Positions 1-8,204 of a stretch of DNA of 64,000 bases are shown in pieces. Every line of letters begins with the position of its first letter. Within the stretch, counting starts at the first letter, position 1. The stretch spans positions 1-64,000 of the forward strand of contig NZ_JAYGHM010000034.1 of assembly GCF_034931125.1 (NCBI RefSeq), read 5' to 3'. A model generated the notes under the pieces. It did not search any database, was not told where the DNA came from, and saw only the letters and a program-made list of their open reading frames with translations. Source of the DNA: Rivularia sp034931125 (GTDB lineage: Bacteria > Cyanobacteriota > Cyanobacteriia > Cyanobacteriales > Nostocaceae). The position numbers and the translations under genes were made by a program.

Positions 1-2
1 CT

Positions 3-158
3 ACCGGACAATTCGCGAACATTACCAGACAATTCGCGAGCTTTTCCGCTCCCGCTACCTCGACTCCGCAGAACTTATGTGGTCAAGTATTAGTAGTCGA
101 TTGGATTGATTCTGACGGATCTCGCATATCTACCTTGTTGCAAACCCTTCACCCCTAA
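3..158 (+). CDS. C-terminal fragment of an unidentified protein (partial at window edge)
   Basis: An open frame runs from the first bases of the window to a TAA at 156-158 and would encode about 51 residues ending in GQVLVVDWIDSDGSRISTLL followed by QTLHP. The tail has a protein-like composition (Trp, alternating hydrophobic and acidic residues), whereas the other two forward frames stop at different places. It converges on the phosphatase gene with only 5 bp between the stops. I do not recognise the family. The frame could also be chance, since only 156 bases are visible and they include a duplicated 10-mer, caattcgcga. Confidence 0.35.
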   Translation, partial: TGQFANITRQFASFSAPATSTPQNLCGQVLVVDWIDSDGSRISTLLQTLHP

Positions 159-163
159 CTTGA

Positions 164-811
164 TTAATTAAACCTCACGGCTTCTTCAACTTCTGTCAAA
201 TGGGAAGTATCACCTTTTAGCTCCAATAACCATTTTGGTTCTTTACGAACAACTTTTACTAAGCTACATAAAGACGCTTTGACTTCATCTATTGCTATAT
301 CTCCTACTAACCCCATTGCCGCTCCTAGTACGGATGCACCATGTCCGACTAATAAAATATCTTGGGGGGAGTATTCTAAAGCCAAACATCTAGCAGTTTG
401 GGCGGAACGTTGACGCATTCTGTGTCGAGTTTCGGGATATTTGGCTGCTATTTTTGATGTATAGCTAAGGTCAATGTGAGGATATAATTGCGCTAATTTT
501 CGAGATGAAAGTCTTTTTGGTTCTTCAGTCATCCAATCGGGATTTAACCATTCACTCAATCCCGTTTCCAACTTGATCGGTAAATCAAGAACCGACGCGA
601 TCGCACTTGCTGTTTGTACGGTACGCAAAAATGGAGAAGCGAAAATTTGAGTAATTTTTTCTTTTCTAAGCCGATTTGCTAACTGCTGTGCCTGTACCAT
701 ACCATCATCTGATAGCGGTGGGTCATAACGTCTTTCGGCTGTTAAAAACCAATCGGGGTTTACAAAGTCAAGACGATTTGCGTGTCTGGCTATCCAGATG
801 ATTTGCGACAT
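164..811 (-). CDS. Histidine phosphatase family protein
   Basis: This is a 215-aa member of the histidine phosphatase (phosphoglycerate mutase-like) superfamily. Near the N-terminus IWIARHANRLDF carries the catalytic Arg-His pair; the usual RHG is RHA here. The family order follows: DPPLSDDGMVQAQQLANRL, then FASPFLRTVQTA, and a second catalytic His in LLVGHGASVLGAA near residue 157. The substrate cannot be told from sequence; members act on phosphosugars, nucleotides or phosphoproteins. It stands alone, convergent with the partial frame on its 3' side. The RHA variant is seen in eukaryote-like UBASH3/TFIIIC-type members, so the exact branch is uncertain. Confidence 0.8.
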   Translation of the reverse strand: MSQIIWIARHANRLDFVNPDWFLTAERRYDPPLSDDGMVQAQQLANRLRKEKITQIFASPFLRTVQTASAIASVLDLPIKLETGLSEWLNPDWMTEEPKRLSSRKLAQLYPHIDLSYTSKIAAKYPETRHRMRQRSAQTARCLALEYSPQDILLVGHGASVLGAAMGLVGDIAIDEVKASLCSLVKVVRKEPKWLLELKGDTSHLTEVEEAVRFN

Positions 812-962
812 ATAAAAGCTGAAATTGATGCAGAATTAATATTATTACATCAATTGTAATACTTTGTAATATTCTTTGGACGGGGTTTTGTAAGTGGCGA
901 TCGGATTTACGCAAAATCAGAATAATTGCGTAATTTATCAAAGGAATTAAAGTTCAATTGTA

Positions 963-2159
963 CTAATAACCATACCCATTATTCGGATACTGTACGGGAG
1001 TTTGCTGAGAATAAGGCGAATTAAACTGCTGTACGTTTGGTTGTGGAAAATTTGTTCCAGCGTTAATTGGTGAACTATAAGTATTCGGAGTAACTGTTGG
1101 GTTATTTCTATTATTCAATCTGTTGTAAATATTATTAATTCTTGTTTGTATTTCTGGACTATATCTATTGCCAGTTATTAGAGTATTGTTATTGCTATAG
1201 GGCTGTACTTGGTTGTTTAAATTTGGTTGATTGTAGTTATTTGTAGGTAGCTGATTGTTATAGTTGCTGTAGGAATTTTGTTGATTATAGTTATTTAAAT
1301 ACTGATTATTATTAAAGTCATAGGGTTGATTGTAATTGTTGTCAGGATACTGTATTTGATTATTATTAAAGTTGCTATAGGGATTTTGTGGTTGAGTATT
1401 TAAAGGTTGGTTGAAAACAGTAGTATCAACAAGGGGATTACTCGGATTTTGACGCAATCCTTGATTTATGGGTGATGTCGGTAAGGTTAAATTATTAGTT
1501 GAAGTTGCTGCGGTGGAATTTCCTTGACTTTGGTTATTTGGTCGATCAATTGCTGTTTTTAAAGCACTTTCGGAAGCCACATTCTGATTTGAATTATTAT
1601 TTATGCCATTCGATGAAGTTTGCGGTACTTGCAAGGAAGAGAATGGAGAGATATTATTTGCGATCGCAGGCTGTTCGTTACTACCATTAAACTTTAATAA
1701 ATTTTCAGCTTGAGCTAAAAAAGGATTTTGCGCTGATGGTGATAAGGTATTAGTTGTTGCCGATTGAGTATTTGATTTAATTTCGTTTGCGGTTTCACTC
1801 TTTTGTGCTAAATCTAATATTTTTGTGAGTTGCTCTTGGTTTTGTTTTTTTAATTTATCCCTCTCTTTTATATTTGTAGTTATGGGTATTTGAGCTTGCT
1901 GTTGGTCGTAATTAATTATTGATAAATTATCGATATCAGCAGCGATCGCTTTATCTTCTTCCGACAGTGGAGATTGATTTGATGATGTGGATGGAAGTTG
2001 ATTATCAGTAAATTTTAAAAAGTCTGGATTTGTCCAATATTCTTTAATTACAAATCCCACAGTAGTTAAAAAAACCGCTGCAATCAGAAAACTAGGACGG
2101 GTTAAAACCGATAATCTAGCTTTGAGGTAACGTAAGCGAGGGGAAGTATAGCGTGACAT
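963..2159 (-). CDS. Asn/Gln-rich low-complexity protein with one membrane anchor
   Basis: About 398 aa of unknown function. The ATG at 2159 is preferred over a TTG six bases upstream. A basic N-terminus (SPRLRYLKARL) precedes one hydrophobic segment (FLIAAVFLTTVGFVI, near residues 25-40), so the rest probably lies outside the cytoplasmic membrane. A moderately charged middle part contains a short predicted coiled-coil stretch (KERDKLKKQNQEQLTKILD). The last about 200 residues are dominated by Asn, Gln, Tyr, Pro and Ser in repeats like NNYNQ and NNNQ, resembling prion-like or intrinsically disordered domains. No catalytic motif is visible. Codons for Asn in the tail are almost all AAT/AAC repeats, which suggests slippage growth. 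Confidence 0.7.
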   Translation of the reverse strand: MSRYTSPRLRYLKARLSVLTRPSFLIAAVFLTTVGFVIKEYWTNPDFLKFTDNQLPSTSSNQSPLSEEDKAIAADIDNLSIINYDQQQAQIPITTNIKERDKLKKQNQEQLTKILDLAQKSETANEIKSNTQSATTNTLSPSAQNPFLAQAENLLKFNGSNEQPAIANNISPFSSLQVPQTSSNGINNNSNQNVASESALKTAIDRPNNQSQGNSTAATSTNNLTLPTSPINQGLRQNPSNPLVDTTVFNQPLNTQPQNPYSNFNNNQIQYPDNNYNQPYDFNNNQYLNNYNQQNSYSNYNNQLPTNNYNQPNLNNQVQPYSNNNTLITGNRYSPEIQTRINNIYNRLNNRNNPTVTPNTYSSPINAGTNFPQPNVQQFNSPYSQQTPVQYPNNGYGY

Positions 2160-2307
2160 GAGCAAAACCTGAAAGAATTATCTTAAGTTAACTTAGATTA
2201 TTCCTTTATTTTAACGGTTTCTAATCCGAATTCCGGAAACATTCCAATTTTGAACCCCAAATTCTGTATAAAAATACAGTTTATTGATGATGATTTCATA
2301 TTGACGA

Positions 2308-2328
2308 AGACGCAGCACTGCTACGTCT
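2308..2328. repeat. Dispersed palindrome, copy 1 (3' flank of ABC ATPase gene)
   Basis: This copy of a near-perfect palindrome has the core gcagcactgctacgtc. It sits 46 bp past the stop of the minus-strand ABC ATPase gene. Related copies are at 4613-4633, 39832-39854 and 52767-52787, each just downstream of a minus-strand gene. The flank acaagggtttt is shared with the copy at 39832, in inverted orientation. It may act as an RNA hairpin at transcript ends, but no strong U-tract follows. Confidence 0.65.
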
Positions 2329-2374
2329 CTACAAGGGTTTTGCATTTTGGACAAAATTTATTTATTCTACACCT

Positions 2375-4237
2375 TTAAGTATTAACAGATTGCTGTCGCA
2401 TTCTTTCAGGACTACCCGTAGGAATAGATGCAATCAATTTTTGAGTATATTCTTGTTTTGGTTCGCGGTAAATTTGTTGTGCGTTACCACTTTCGACTAT
2501 TTCACCCCGATTCATCACTAAAATTCTATCGCTGATAAATTTGACGACGCTCAAATCGTGGGAAATAAAAATATAGGTTAATCCAAATTCATCCTGCAAT
2601 TCTTTAAGAAGATTCAATACTTGCGCTTGTACCGATACATCTAAAGCGGAAACCGATTCATCGCAAATGATAAACTTGGGATTTAAAGCTAAGGAACGTG
2701 CAATACAAACCCGCTGACGTTGACCCCCAGAAAATTGATGCGGATAGCGGTTCATTGCATCAGCACTCAATCCGACTCTTTCTAATAAATATATAGCCCG
2801 TTGCTGCCGTTCTTTTTTATTCTTACCAATGGAGTGAATTACCAACGGTTCCATCACCGCTTCTCCTACCTTCATCCGCGAATCTAAAGCGCTAAACGGA
2901 TTTTGGAAGACGATCTGCATTTCTCGACGCAGTTTTTGTAACGTATTCCCTCTGAGTTTGGTGATGTCTCTTCCTTCAAAAATTATTTCACCGCTTAAAG
3001 GTTCTACCAATCGCAGTAAACTTCTACCCAGAGTTGTTTTACCGCAACCCGATTCTCCCACCAATCCCAAGGTTTCCCCTTTTCTAACCTCAAAAGAAAC
3101 GTTATCTACAGCCATAAAATGGCGTTTAGTACCACCAAACATTCCTTTGATGGGATAACCTACTTTCAAATTACGGATTTGTAAAAGCGGCTGTTGTTTT
3201 TCTAATATTGCTAATCTTTGAGCAATTTCTGCGGAAGTTACTTCTGGGGGTTGTACTGGTTGCTTGGCTTGAATTATTACATCTCCGCTAGCTGTTTCTT
3301 CTACGTTCATGTAGTCGGAAACTGTCAGCAATTTTTGAGGATGACGGTCTAAACTGGGACGACAAGCGAGCAAACCTTTGGTATAAGGATGTTCTGGATT
3401 TGTAAATATTTGTGCTGCGTTACCTTGCTCGACGACTTTTCCTTTGTACATCACCGCCACTCGATCCGCAATTTCCGCGATTAATCCCAAATCGTGGGTA
3501 ATAAAAATCATTGCCATGTCGCGCTTTCGCTGTAATTCTGCTAGCAAATCGATTATCGTCGCTTGTACCGTTACATCTAAAGCGGTGGTAGGTTCGTCAG
3601 CAATTAGCAGCAATGGATTACAGGAAATTGCCATTGCAATCATTACCCGTTGTAATTGTCCCCCAGAAAGTTGATGGGGAAAGCGTTGTAATATTGCTTC
3701 TTTATGTTGTTTAACTAGCTGCGGAAGCTGTTGTTCATCTATATTCGGTGAAGTTTCAATTAAATTTTGACGAATTTGCTCGTCACTGGGAAGAAGTTTT
3801 ACTTCCTGCAAACTATCGATCGCTTTTTGACGTGCTTCTGTTTGAGAAATATTCTGATGTCGTAAAATTGCTTCTGTTAGCTGAAAACCAATGTTGTAAA
3901 CCGGGTTGAGCGAAGTCATTGGCTCTTGAAAAATCATCGCAATATCACCACCCCGGTAAAGTTGTAGCTCCTTTGCTGGTAGCTGCACTAAGTTCAGCGC
4001 TTCCCCATTTTCTTGGGGACGAAACCAAATTTCACCGCCACTAATTTTACCAGGATTCTGCAATAAACCCATGACAGCTAGGGATGTGACAGATTTACCG
4101 CTCCCCGACTCCCCTACTATCCCTAAAGTCTCTCCTCTATGCAATTGAAAAGAGATTCCATTTACTGCTTTGACAACTTTGCCATCATCGGAGAATTCAA
4201 CTTGCAGGTTACGAACGTCTAAGACTGTTTCTCTCAT
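2375..4237 (-). CDS. ABC transporter, fused double ATP-binding protein (peptide/Opp-type)
   Basis: A 620-aa protein with two complete ABC ATPase domains in one chain, as in GsiA/YejF and DppD-DppF fusions for peptide, glutathione or nickel import. Domain 1 has Walker A GESGSGKS (42-49), signature LSGGQLQR (190-197) and Walker B LLLIADEP (209-216). Its Opp-type tail NPEHPYTKGLLACRPS is at about 280-295. Domain 2 has Walker A GESGCGKT (394-401), signature FSGGQRQR (502-509) and KFIICDESVSALD (521-533). The two domains would energise a pair of permeases, but no permease or binding protein is adjacent, so the partners are encoded elsewhere. The substrate is inferred only from the family. Confidence 0.9.
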   Translation of the reverse strand: MRETVLDVRNLQVEFSDDGKVVKAVNGISFQLHRGETLGIVGESGSGKSVTSLAVMGLLQNPGKISGGEIWFRPQENGEALNLVQLPAKELQLYRGGDIAMIFQEPMTSLNPVYNIGFQLTEAILRHQNISQTEARQKAIDSLQEVKLLPSDEQIRQNLIETSPNIDEQQLPQLVKQHKEAILQRFPHQLSGGQLQRVMIAMAISCNPLLLIADEPTTALDVTVQATIIDLLAELQRKRDMAMIFITHDLGLIAEIADRVAVMYKGKVVEQGNAAQIFTNPEHPYTKGLLACRPSLDRHPQKLLTVSDYMNVEETASGDVIIQAKQPVQPPEVTSAEIAQRLAILEKQQPLLQIRNLKVGYPIKGMFGGTKRHFMAVDNVSFEVRKGETLGLVGESGCGKTTLGRSLLRLVEPLSGEIIFEGRDITKLRGNTLQKLRREMQIVFQNPFSALDSRMKVGEAVMEPLVIHSIGKNKKERQQRAIYLLERVGLSADAMNRYPHQFSGGQRQRVCIARSLALNPKFIICDESVSALDVSVQAQVLNLLKELQDEFGLTYIFISHDLSVVKFISDRILVMNRGEIVESGNAQQIYREPKQEYTQKLIASIPTGSPERMRQQSVNT

Positions 4238-4612
4238 GGAAGTCGGGGGTAGATTCTTAACTTTAATTTAACTGGATTTTAACAGGAGCTTGGGATTTAT
4301 CAGTAGTAACTAAGTATTTTTTTGAATTTTTAGATTAAAAGTGACTGAATTATACCCGATTTCATCTTCTGGAGGTGGCAAGGGAGTAGGGATGTACCTC
4401 ATTTACGTGGCATTCTGCTGTATATATTTATTTTCAAGTTCTTTGCTTTGATTTCCAGACTCAGCCTCAGTATATTCAGATGAAGACCAAATATTATATA
4501 TAGGTTATAGCAAATGTTGCAATGGATACGGTAGCCAATATAACGAATGTTCGTTTTGTGAAATTTAGGTAAAGTATGTACGGAAGATTATTTTTACGCT
4601 ATTTAGAAATAA

Positions 4613-4633
4613 AGACGTTGCACTGCAACGTCT
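4613..4633. repeat. Dispersed palindrome, copy 2 (3' flank of ssb)
   Basis: This is a diverged copy with the core gacgttgcactgcaacgtc. It keeps perfect self-complementarity although bases differ from the other copies, so compensatory changes preserve the stem. It lies 16 bp beyond the ssb stop codon. Confidence 0.65.
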
Positions 4634-4649
4634 CTACATCGCGCAACAC

Positions 4650-5186
4650 CTAAAATGGGATATCATCTTCAGGGATTTCTTCTTCCACTATCGCCCGATA
4701 GGTACTAGGCTCATAGTTACTCGGTTCGTATGTTGCTTGGGGTAAGGGTTCCGGTTGCGGAATACTTTTAGGGGGTGGGGTATTAACTTTATTTTTTGGG
4801 GGAGCAGTTACAGCTACAGATGCTTGGGGAGTCTCTACAGCAATTTCTTGCGGTTGTGTTTGCATGAAATTGATGTCAAAACCTGCTCCTAAATGCTGAA
4901 TCTGCTGAACTGTCATTTCCGCACGTTTCTCTTTGAAACCTTCGGGACGTTCGATGGTATTCATGGTTAAACGTCCGATCAAAATTACGCGATCGCCAAT
5001 ATGGTAGTTTTGTTGAATTTCTTTGGCTAAGTTACCAAAACCTACGACTTTTAAGTTTGCTGGTGGATCGTTTTCTCGCAACCCCCCAAATTGGACTAGC
5101 ATTTCCGTAATTTCTAATTGATTATCTGCTTTGTAACGCAGTTCGGGTTCTTGAATAATTTCTGCCATCAATACACAACTGTTCAT
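4650..5186 (-). CDS. ssb: Single-stranded DNA-binding protein
   Basis: A 178-aa SSB that coats single-stranded DNA during replication, recombination and repair. The N-terminal about 110 residues form the OB-fold (MNSCVLMAEIIQEPELRY, VGFGNLAKEIQ, YHIGDRVILIGRL). A Pro/Gln-rich linker follows, then the acidic tip EEIPEDDIPF, which matches the conserved C-terminal peptide that recruits partner proteins. The ATG at 5186 gives an N-terminus typical of the cyanobacterial family. The 5' leader is unusually structured (see 5189-5264). The gene stands alone and a palindrome lies just after its stop. Confidence 0.9.
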   Translation of the reverse strand: MNSCVLMAEIIQEPELRYKADNQLEITEMLVQFGGLRENDPPANLKVVGFGNLAKEIQQNYHIGDRVILIGRLTMNTIERPEGFKEKRAEMTVQQIQHLGAGFDINFMQTQPQEIAVETPQASVAVTAPPKNKVNTPPPKSIPQPEPLPQATYEPSNYEPSTYRAIVEEEIPEDDIPF

Positions 5187-5188
5187 AA

Positions 5189-5264
5189 AGACCTCACGGG
5201 AAGTGGGAAACTCAGCGTCTTTAGACCTGAGAGGAAAGCGACACGGGTGGTTTTAACCACCGTG
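5189..5264 (-). promoter_or_regulatory. Structured leader with nested hairpins directly upstream of ssb
   Basis: Three inverted repeats lie within 75 bp ahead of the ssb ATG. They are cctcac/gtgagg-type outer bases near 5190, a ctcag-gtc-ttta-gac-ctgag hairpin around 5210-5232, and cacg-gtggtt-tt-aaccac-cgtg at 5242-5264. This could be a structured 5' UTR of the ssb mRNA or the remnant end of an insertion sequence. The hairpins are seen in the sequence; the function is inferred. Confidence 0.4.
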
Positions 5265-5855
5265 GTAATTAAACCAGTTGAACGTTTTATCAAAAACACT
5301 TTATTTTTGCTAAAATATCTACATTAATCAAATATTGGTAAGTCACAAACAAGAAATAAAAATCAATTAAGCAGGTTGACGTTGAAAATTGTAATTAGGA
5401 CAAGGGAGTAGGGAGTAGGCAATAGGCAGTAGAAGTAAGCCTTTTAACCCAATTTACATTTTGTTACATAATTCGGTTTGTTTGTGCCAACTTACTTATT
5501 AAATTTAAATTATGCATGCCGTAATGACTACCATTTATGTTTAATTTTTGTTTGTTTTCAAACTTTCTTAATAATAAATTACTACCTGCTCCCTCAACTC
5601 CGGTATCTTCGAGCGGGACAGGATTAATTAATCTTCAGACGCAATCTATTTATATGATAAAAGCCAAGCTAAAGTTACGAACAGATACCATTAACAATTC
5701 GGTAACTTTGCCTGACAGATGATTCTGCAATTAGCAGTACTATTGTACCATATTAGAAAGGCATTGCAGTAGCTATTTTTAACTTGTAGCAATACTGGCT
5801 CAATGGAAAACTGCTAATATGATACTGCTTTCGTAGATATCACCATACCAAGTAA
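5265..5855. other. Intergenic region without a supported gene
   Basis: About 590 bp of AT-rich sequence. A short STRR-like run (gtagggagtaggcaataggcagta) lies at 5408-5432. No reading frame here has a convincing start and composition; the 61-codon frame at 5537 looks incidental. The promoter for the small gene at 5856 presumably lies at the right end, but I cannot point to clear -10/-35 boxes. Confidence 0.4.
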
Positions 5856-6053
5856 ATGTTTGGATATTACATAGAACAATCTAAGCTAGATTTGCAAGCT
5901 CGCAACCCTAACGGTAAGCCTCAAGGATTTAATACAAGTATTAAAGGATTCAATACAAGGGAAGAAGCGCAACAAGCTTTGGGAGAAGCAGAAAAAGAAG
6001 CTAGAGAAGCTGGATTCCGAGTTATTGATAGCAGAGTTTATGAATACGATTAA
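5856..6053 (+). CDS. Small hypothetical protein, 65 aa
   Basis: A 65-aa acidic, highly charged protein that starts MFGYYIEQSKLDLQARN and ends GFRVIDSRVYEYD. The middle (NTREEAQQALGEAEKEAREAG) is strongly helical in character, and the ends look like beta strands. That gives a beta-helix-beta pattern typical of compact small domains. There is no signal peptide, no membrane segment and no motif I recognise. The ORF is clean and its codon use is unlike repeat-derived frames, so it is probably real. Nothing nearby suggests a role. Confidence 0.55.
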   Translation: MFGYYIEQSKLDLQARNPNGKPQGFNTSIKGFNTREEAQQALGEAEKEAREAGFRVIDSRVYEYD

Positions 6054-6097
6054 TTAACAGGACTTCAACGCTGCTTTGTCAACCCGATCTTGGTAAT

Positions 6098-6313
6098 CTA
6101 TAAATAAAATCGGCAGATAAAACCCCGATCAATTTCTTTTCTTGCAGCGATTATAGCTTCTTGAGACGATTTACATCCAACTTCGTCAACGCACATCAAT
6201 TCATAGCCTTTCCATATCCGATATCCCCATTGTTTATCCAACGTTTCATGAGAATGATGATACGCCTGTATTACGTAACCTTTATACTTTGTTAATTCCT
6301 TAGTGCTATACAT
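6098..6313 (-). CDS. Small hypothetical protein, 71 aa
   Basis: A 71-aa protein that starts MYSTKELTKYKGYVIQAY. It contains a short aromatic-rich strand pattern (WGYRIWKGYEL) and a helical segment (SSQEAIIAARKEIDRG). It is soluble with three Cys and resembles small cyanobacterial DUF-type proteins, but I cannot name the family. It converges on the 65-aa gene on its left, with 44 bp between the stops. Composition and the single clean frame support a real gene. Confidence 0.5.
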   Translation of the reverse strand: MYSTKELTKYKGYVIQAYHHSHETLDKQWGYRIWKGYELMCVDEVGCKSSQEAIIAARKEIDRGFICRFYL

Positions 6314-6669
6314 AAAGTGTCTTCACAAATATATCTGTCTGCGCGGACACCCCTACATTCCCGTTAGGCTGACGTATTATTATATACCGTTTATTAAAAG
6401 TTTACATATATATATTGAGTGTAAAAGACTGATAAAGAAAGATTCAGAAAGCACAAAGAAAAGGAAACCCGTTCAGATAATACTAATAAATTGTTTTTTA
6501 GCAACTGTAAAATTACTGAGTTGCGAATAATCTGATTAATCGTATTAATACTTAATATAAGTTTATTTACTTTCTTTTCACAAATCTAAGCTGTATTATT
6601 AGCGCAAAACATTCTGCTCGACGGGGTGTAAGTGTTAATAATCAAAAAGTATCGCTATGGTCAGGACTC
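6314..6669. other. Intergenic region upstream of ABC ATPase
   Basis: This AT-rich spacer of 356 bp separates divergently read genes and must contain both promoters. I see no strong repeat, terminator or RNA gene. The 75-codon forward frame at 6303 has an unnatural composition and is not called. Confidence 0.35.
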
Positions 6670-8070
6670 GTGACGCAAGTTGTTTTAGAAAACGTTTACA
6701 AGAGTTTTCCGAGCCGCAGAGGTGAAGATAGTGCTTTGAGTAACTGGCATCGTAGTAGTAGTGTGAATGTACTGCGGCGAATTAGTCTCACGGTCAAAGA
6801 TGGCGAATTTATGGTGTTGGTAGGACCTTCTGGCTGTGGAAAAACTACTTTGCTACGGTTAATTGCAGGTTTAGAAGATGTTACCGGGGGTAATATCTTG
6901 GTAGGAAACCGTCTTGTAAACGACCTTTCTGCTTCTCAAAGAAACATTGCGATGGTGTTTCAAAATTATGCTCTTTATCCCCACATGACGGTTTATGACA
7001 ACATTGCTTTTGGGTTGAGACTGCAAGAAGCAGGGAGAAGAGATGGTGAGACCACTCGCGTGCGGAGGTTCCCTCCGTTGAGCGAAGTGGGGAACCCGTT
7101 CGCGAAGCGTCTCCGTAAGGAGAAGGGGGAGAGGGGGAGAGGGGGAGATGGGGGGAACGTAAAAGGAAGAGCAATCAAAATAGCAGAAAATTTATTAGTA
7201 GCGGTGACAAGAAAGTTACCGAAAGGATTGAGATACGTTTCCGAAAGAGAGAATTTAGTACACGAAAAAGTAATTAATGTCGCGCAATTACTGGAAATTG
7301 AAGAGTTATTAAATAGATATCCCAAAGAATTATCGGGGGGACAAAAACAGCGAGTTGCATTAGGACGTGCGATCGCTCGAAATCCGCAAGTATTTTTGAT
7401 GGATGAACCGCTTTCTAACTTAGATGCAAAACTGAGGACACAAACCCGTGCTGAGATAGTCAAATTGCAGCGTCAGCTAGGAATAACCACAATTTACGTG
7501 ACCCACGACCAAACAGAAGCAATGACAATGGGCGATCGCGTCGCAATTTTAGATCGCGGTCAAATAATCCAGGTTGCTCCTCCCCTAGAAATTTACAATC
7601 GTCCCGCAAATCGTTTTGTAGCAGAATTTATCGGCTCACCACCAATGAATTTTATTACTGTCAAATTTCAGTCACCTTGTTTGATAACCAAAGGTGATTT
7701 TCGCTTAACTTTATCAGAAAACTGGGGTAATGCCCTACGGAAATATAGTGGACGAACCCTAACATTAGGAGTTCGTCCAGAACACTGGAATATAAGTTTA
7801 CCTGCAACTAAGAATTTACCCGCACAAGTAGAATGGACGGAAAACCTCGGTAACGATAGTTATTTAGCAGTAAAACTGATTGAAACAAGCTTTCAGAAAG
7901 AATACTTAGCAGCCGATTTGTTACAGGTAAGAGTTCCACCAGAAAAATTGGTAAGAACGGGAGAAAAAGTATGGTTGTCCCTAAATCCAGAAAAAATTCA
8001 CTTTTTCGATCCAGAAACCGAATTAGCCATACTTCCTAAAAGTAACTCCCCGTCTTTACCGTTTGAATAA
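6670..8070 (+). CDS. ABC transporter ATP-binding protein, MalK/UgpC type, with repeat-like insertion
   Basis: A 466-aa ATPase of the CUT1/MalK-UgpC class that powers sugar or glycerol-phosphate type importers. The order is Walker A GPSGCGKTT (52-60), Q-loop FQNYALYPHM (97-106), signature LSGGQKQR (221-228), Walker B VFLMDEPLSNLD (241-252) and H-loop VTHDQTEAMTMGD. A C-terminal TOBE/MalK regulatory domain follows from about 330. The GTG start at 6670 is used because the nearby ATG at 6657 is out of frame. Between the Q-loop and signature there are about 75 more residues than usual. Residues about 123-165 are encoded by palindromic repeat DNA and a GGGGGAGA-type run (RRFPPLSEVGNPFAKRL then GERGRGGDGG). 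No permease is adjacent. Confidence 0.85.
   Translation: MTQVVLENVYKSFPSRRGEDSALSNWHRSSSVNVLRRISLTVKDGEFMVLVGPSGCGKTTLLRLIAGLEDVTGGNILVGNRLVNDLSASQRNIAMVFQNYALYPHMTVYDNIAFGLRLQEAGRRDGETTRVRRFPPLSEVGNPFAKRLRKEKGERGRGGDGGNVKGRAIKIAENLLVAVTRKLPKGLRYVSERENLVHEKVINVAQLLEIEELLNRYPKELSGGQKQRVALGRAIARNPQVFLMDEPLSNLDAKLRTQTRAEIVKLQRQLGITTIYVTHDQTEAMTMGDRVAILDRGQIIQVAPPLEIYNRPANRFVAEFIGSPPMNFITVKFQSPCLITKGDFRLTLSENWGNALRKYSGRTLTLGVRPEHWNISLPATKNLPAQVEWTENLGNDSYLAVKLIETSFQKEYLAADLLQVRVPPEKLVRTGEKVWLSLNPEKIHFFDPETELAILPKSNSPSLPFE
7047..7157. repeat. Palindromic repeat plus purine-rich run inserted in frame in the ABC ATPase gene
   Basis: The segment has an inverted repeat ggttccc...gggaacc (about 7067-7096), the palindrome ttcgcgaa, a tctcc-gtaa-ggaga hairpin and a gggggaga run. 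Similar hairpin modules occur between genes elsewhere in the window (24911-24946 and 55475-55505). It keeps the reading frame of the host gene open. Confidence 0.6.
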
Positions 8071-8086
8071 TGGGAATTTCGGATTA

Positions 8087-8204
8087 GGAGTTAGGAGTTA
8101 GGAGTTAGGAGTTAGGAGTTAGGAGTTAAGAATTAAGAATTAAGAATTAATATTCCCCTTGTACCCTTGTACCCTTGTCCCCTTGTCCCCTTGTCCCCTT
8201 GTCC
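8087..8204. repeat. STRR array: (taggagt)n followed by (ccttgtcc)n
   Basis: Two adjoining short tandem arrays: six or seven heptamers taggagt/ttaagaa and then octamers of the cccttgta/ccccttgt type. They fill the space between convergent genes and end right at the stop codon of the nucleotidyltransferase gene. Such heptamer and octamer STRRs are typical of filamentous cyanobacteria. Confidence 0.85.

Noticed and set aside
6881..7463. Two minus-strand frames inside the ABC ATPase gene
   Set aside because: They are antisense to a clear ATPase with all motifs, and their translation is Ser/Pro/Leu-rich repeat shadow.
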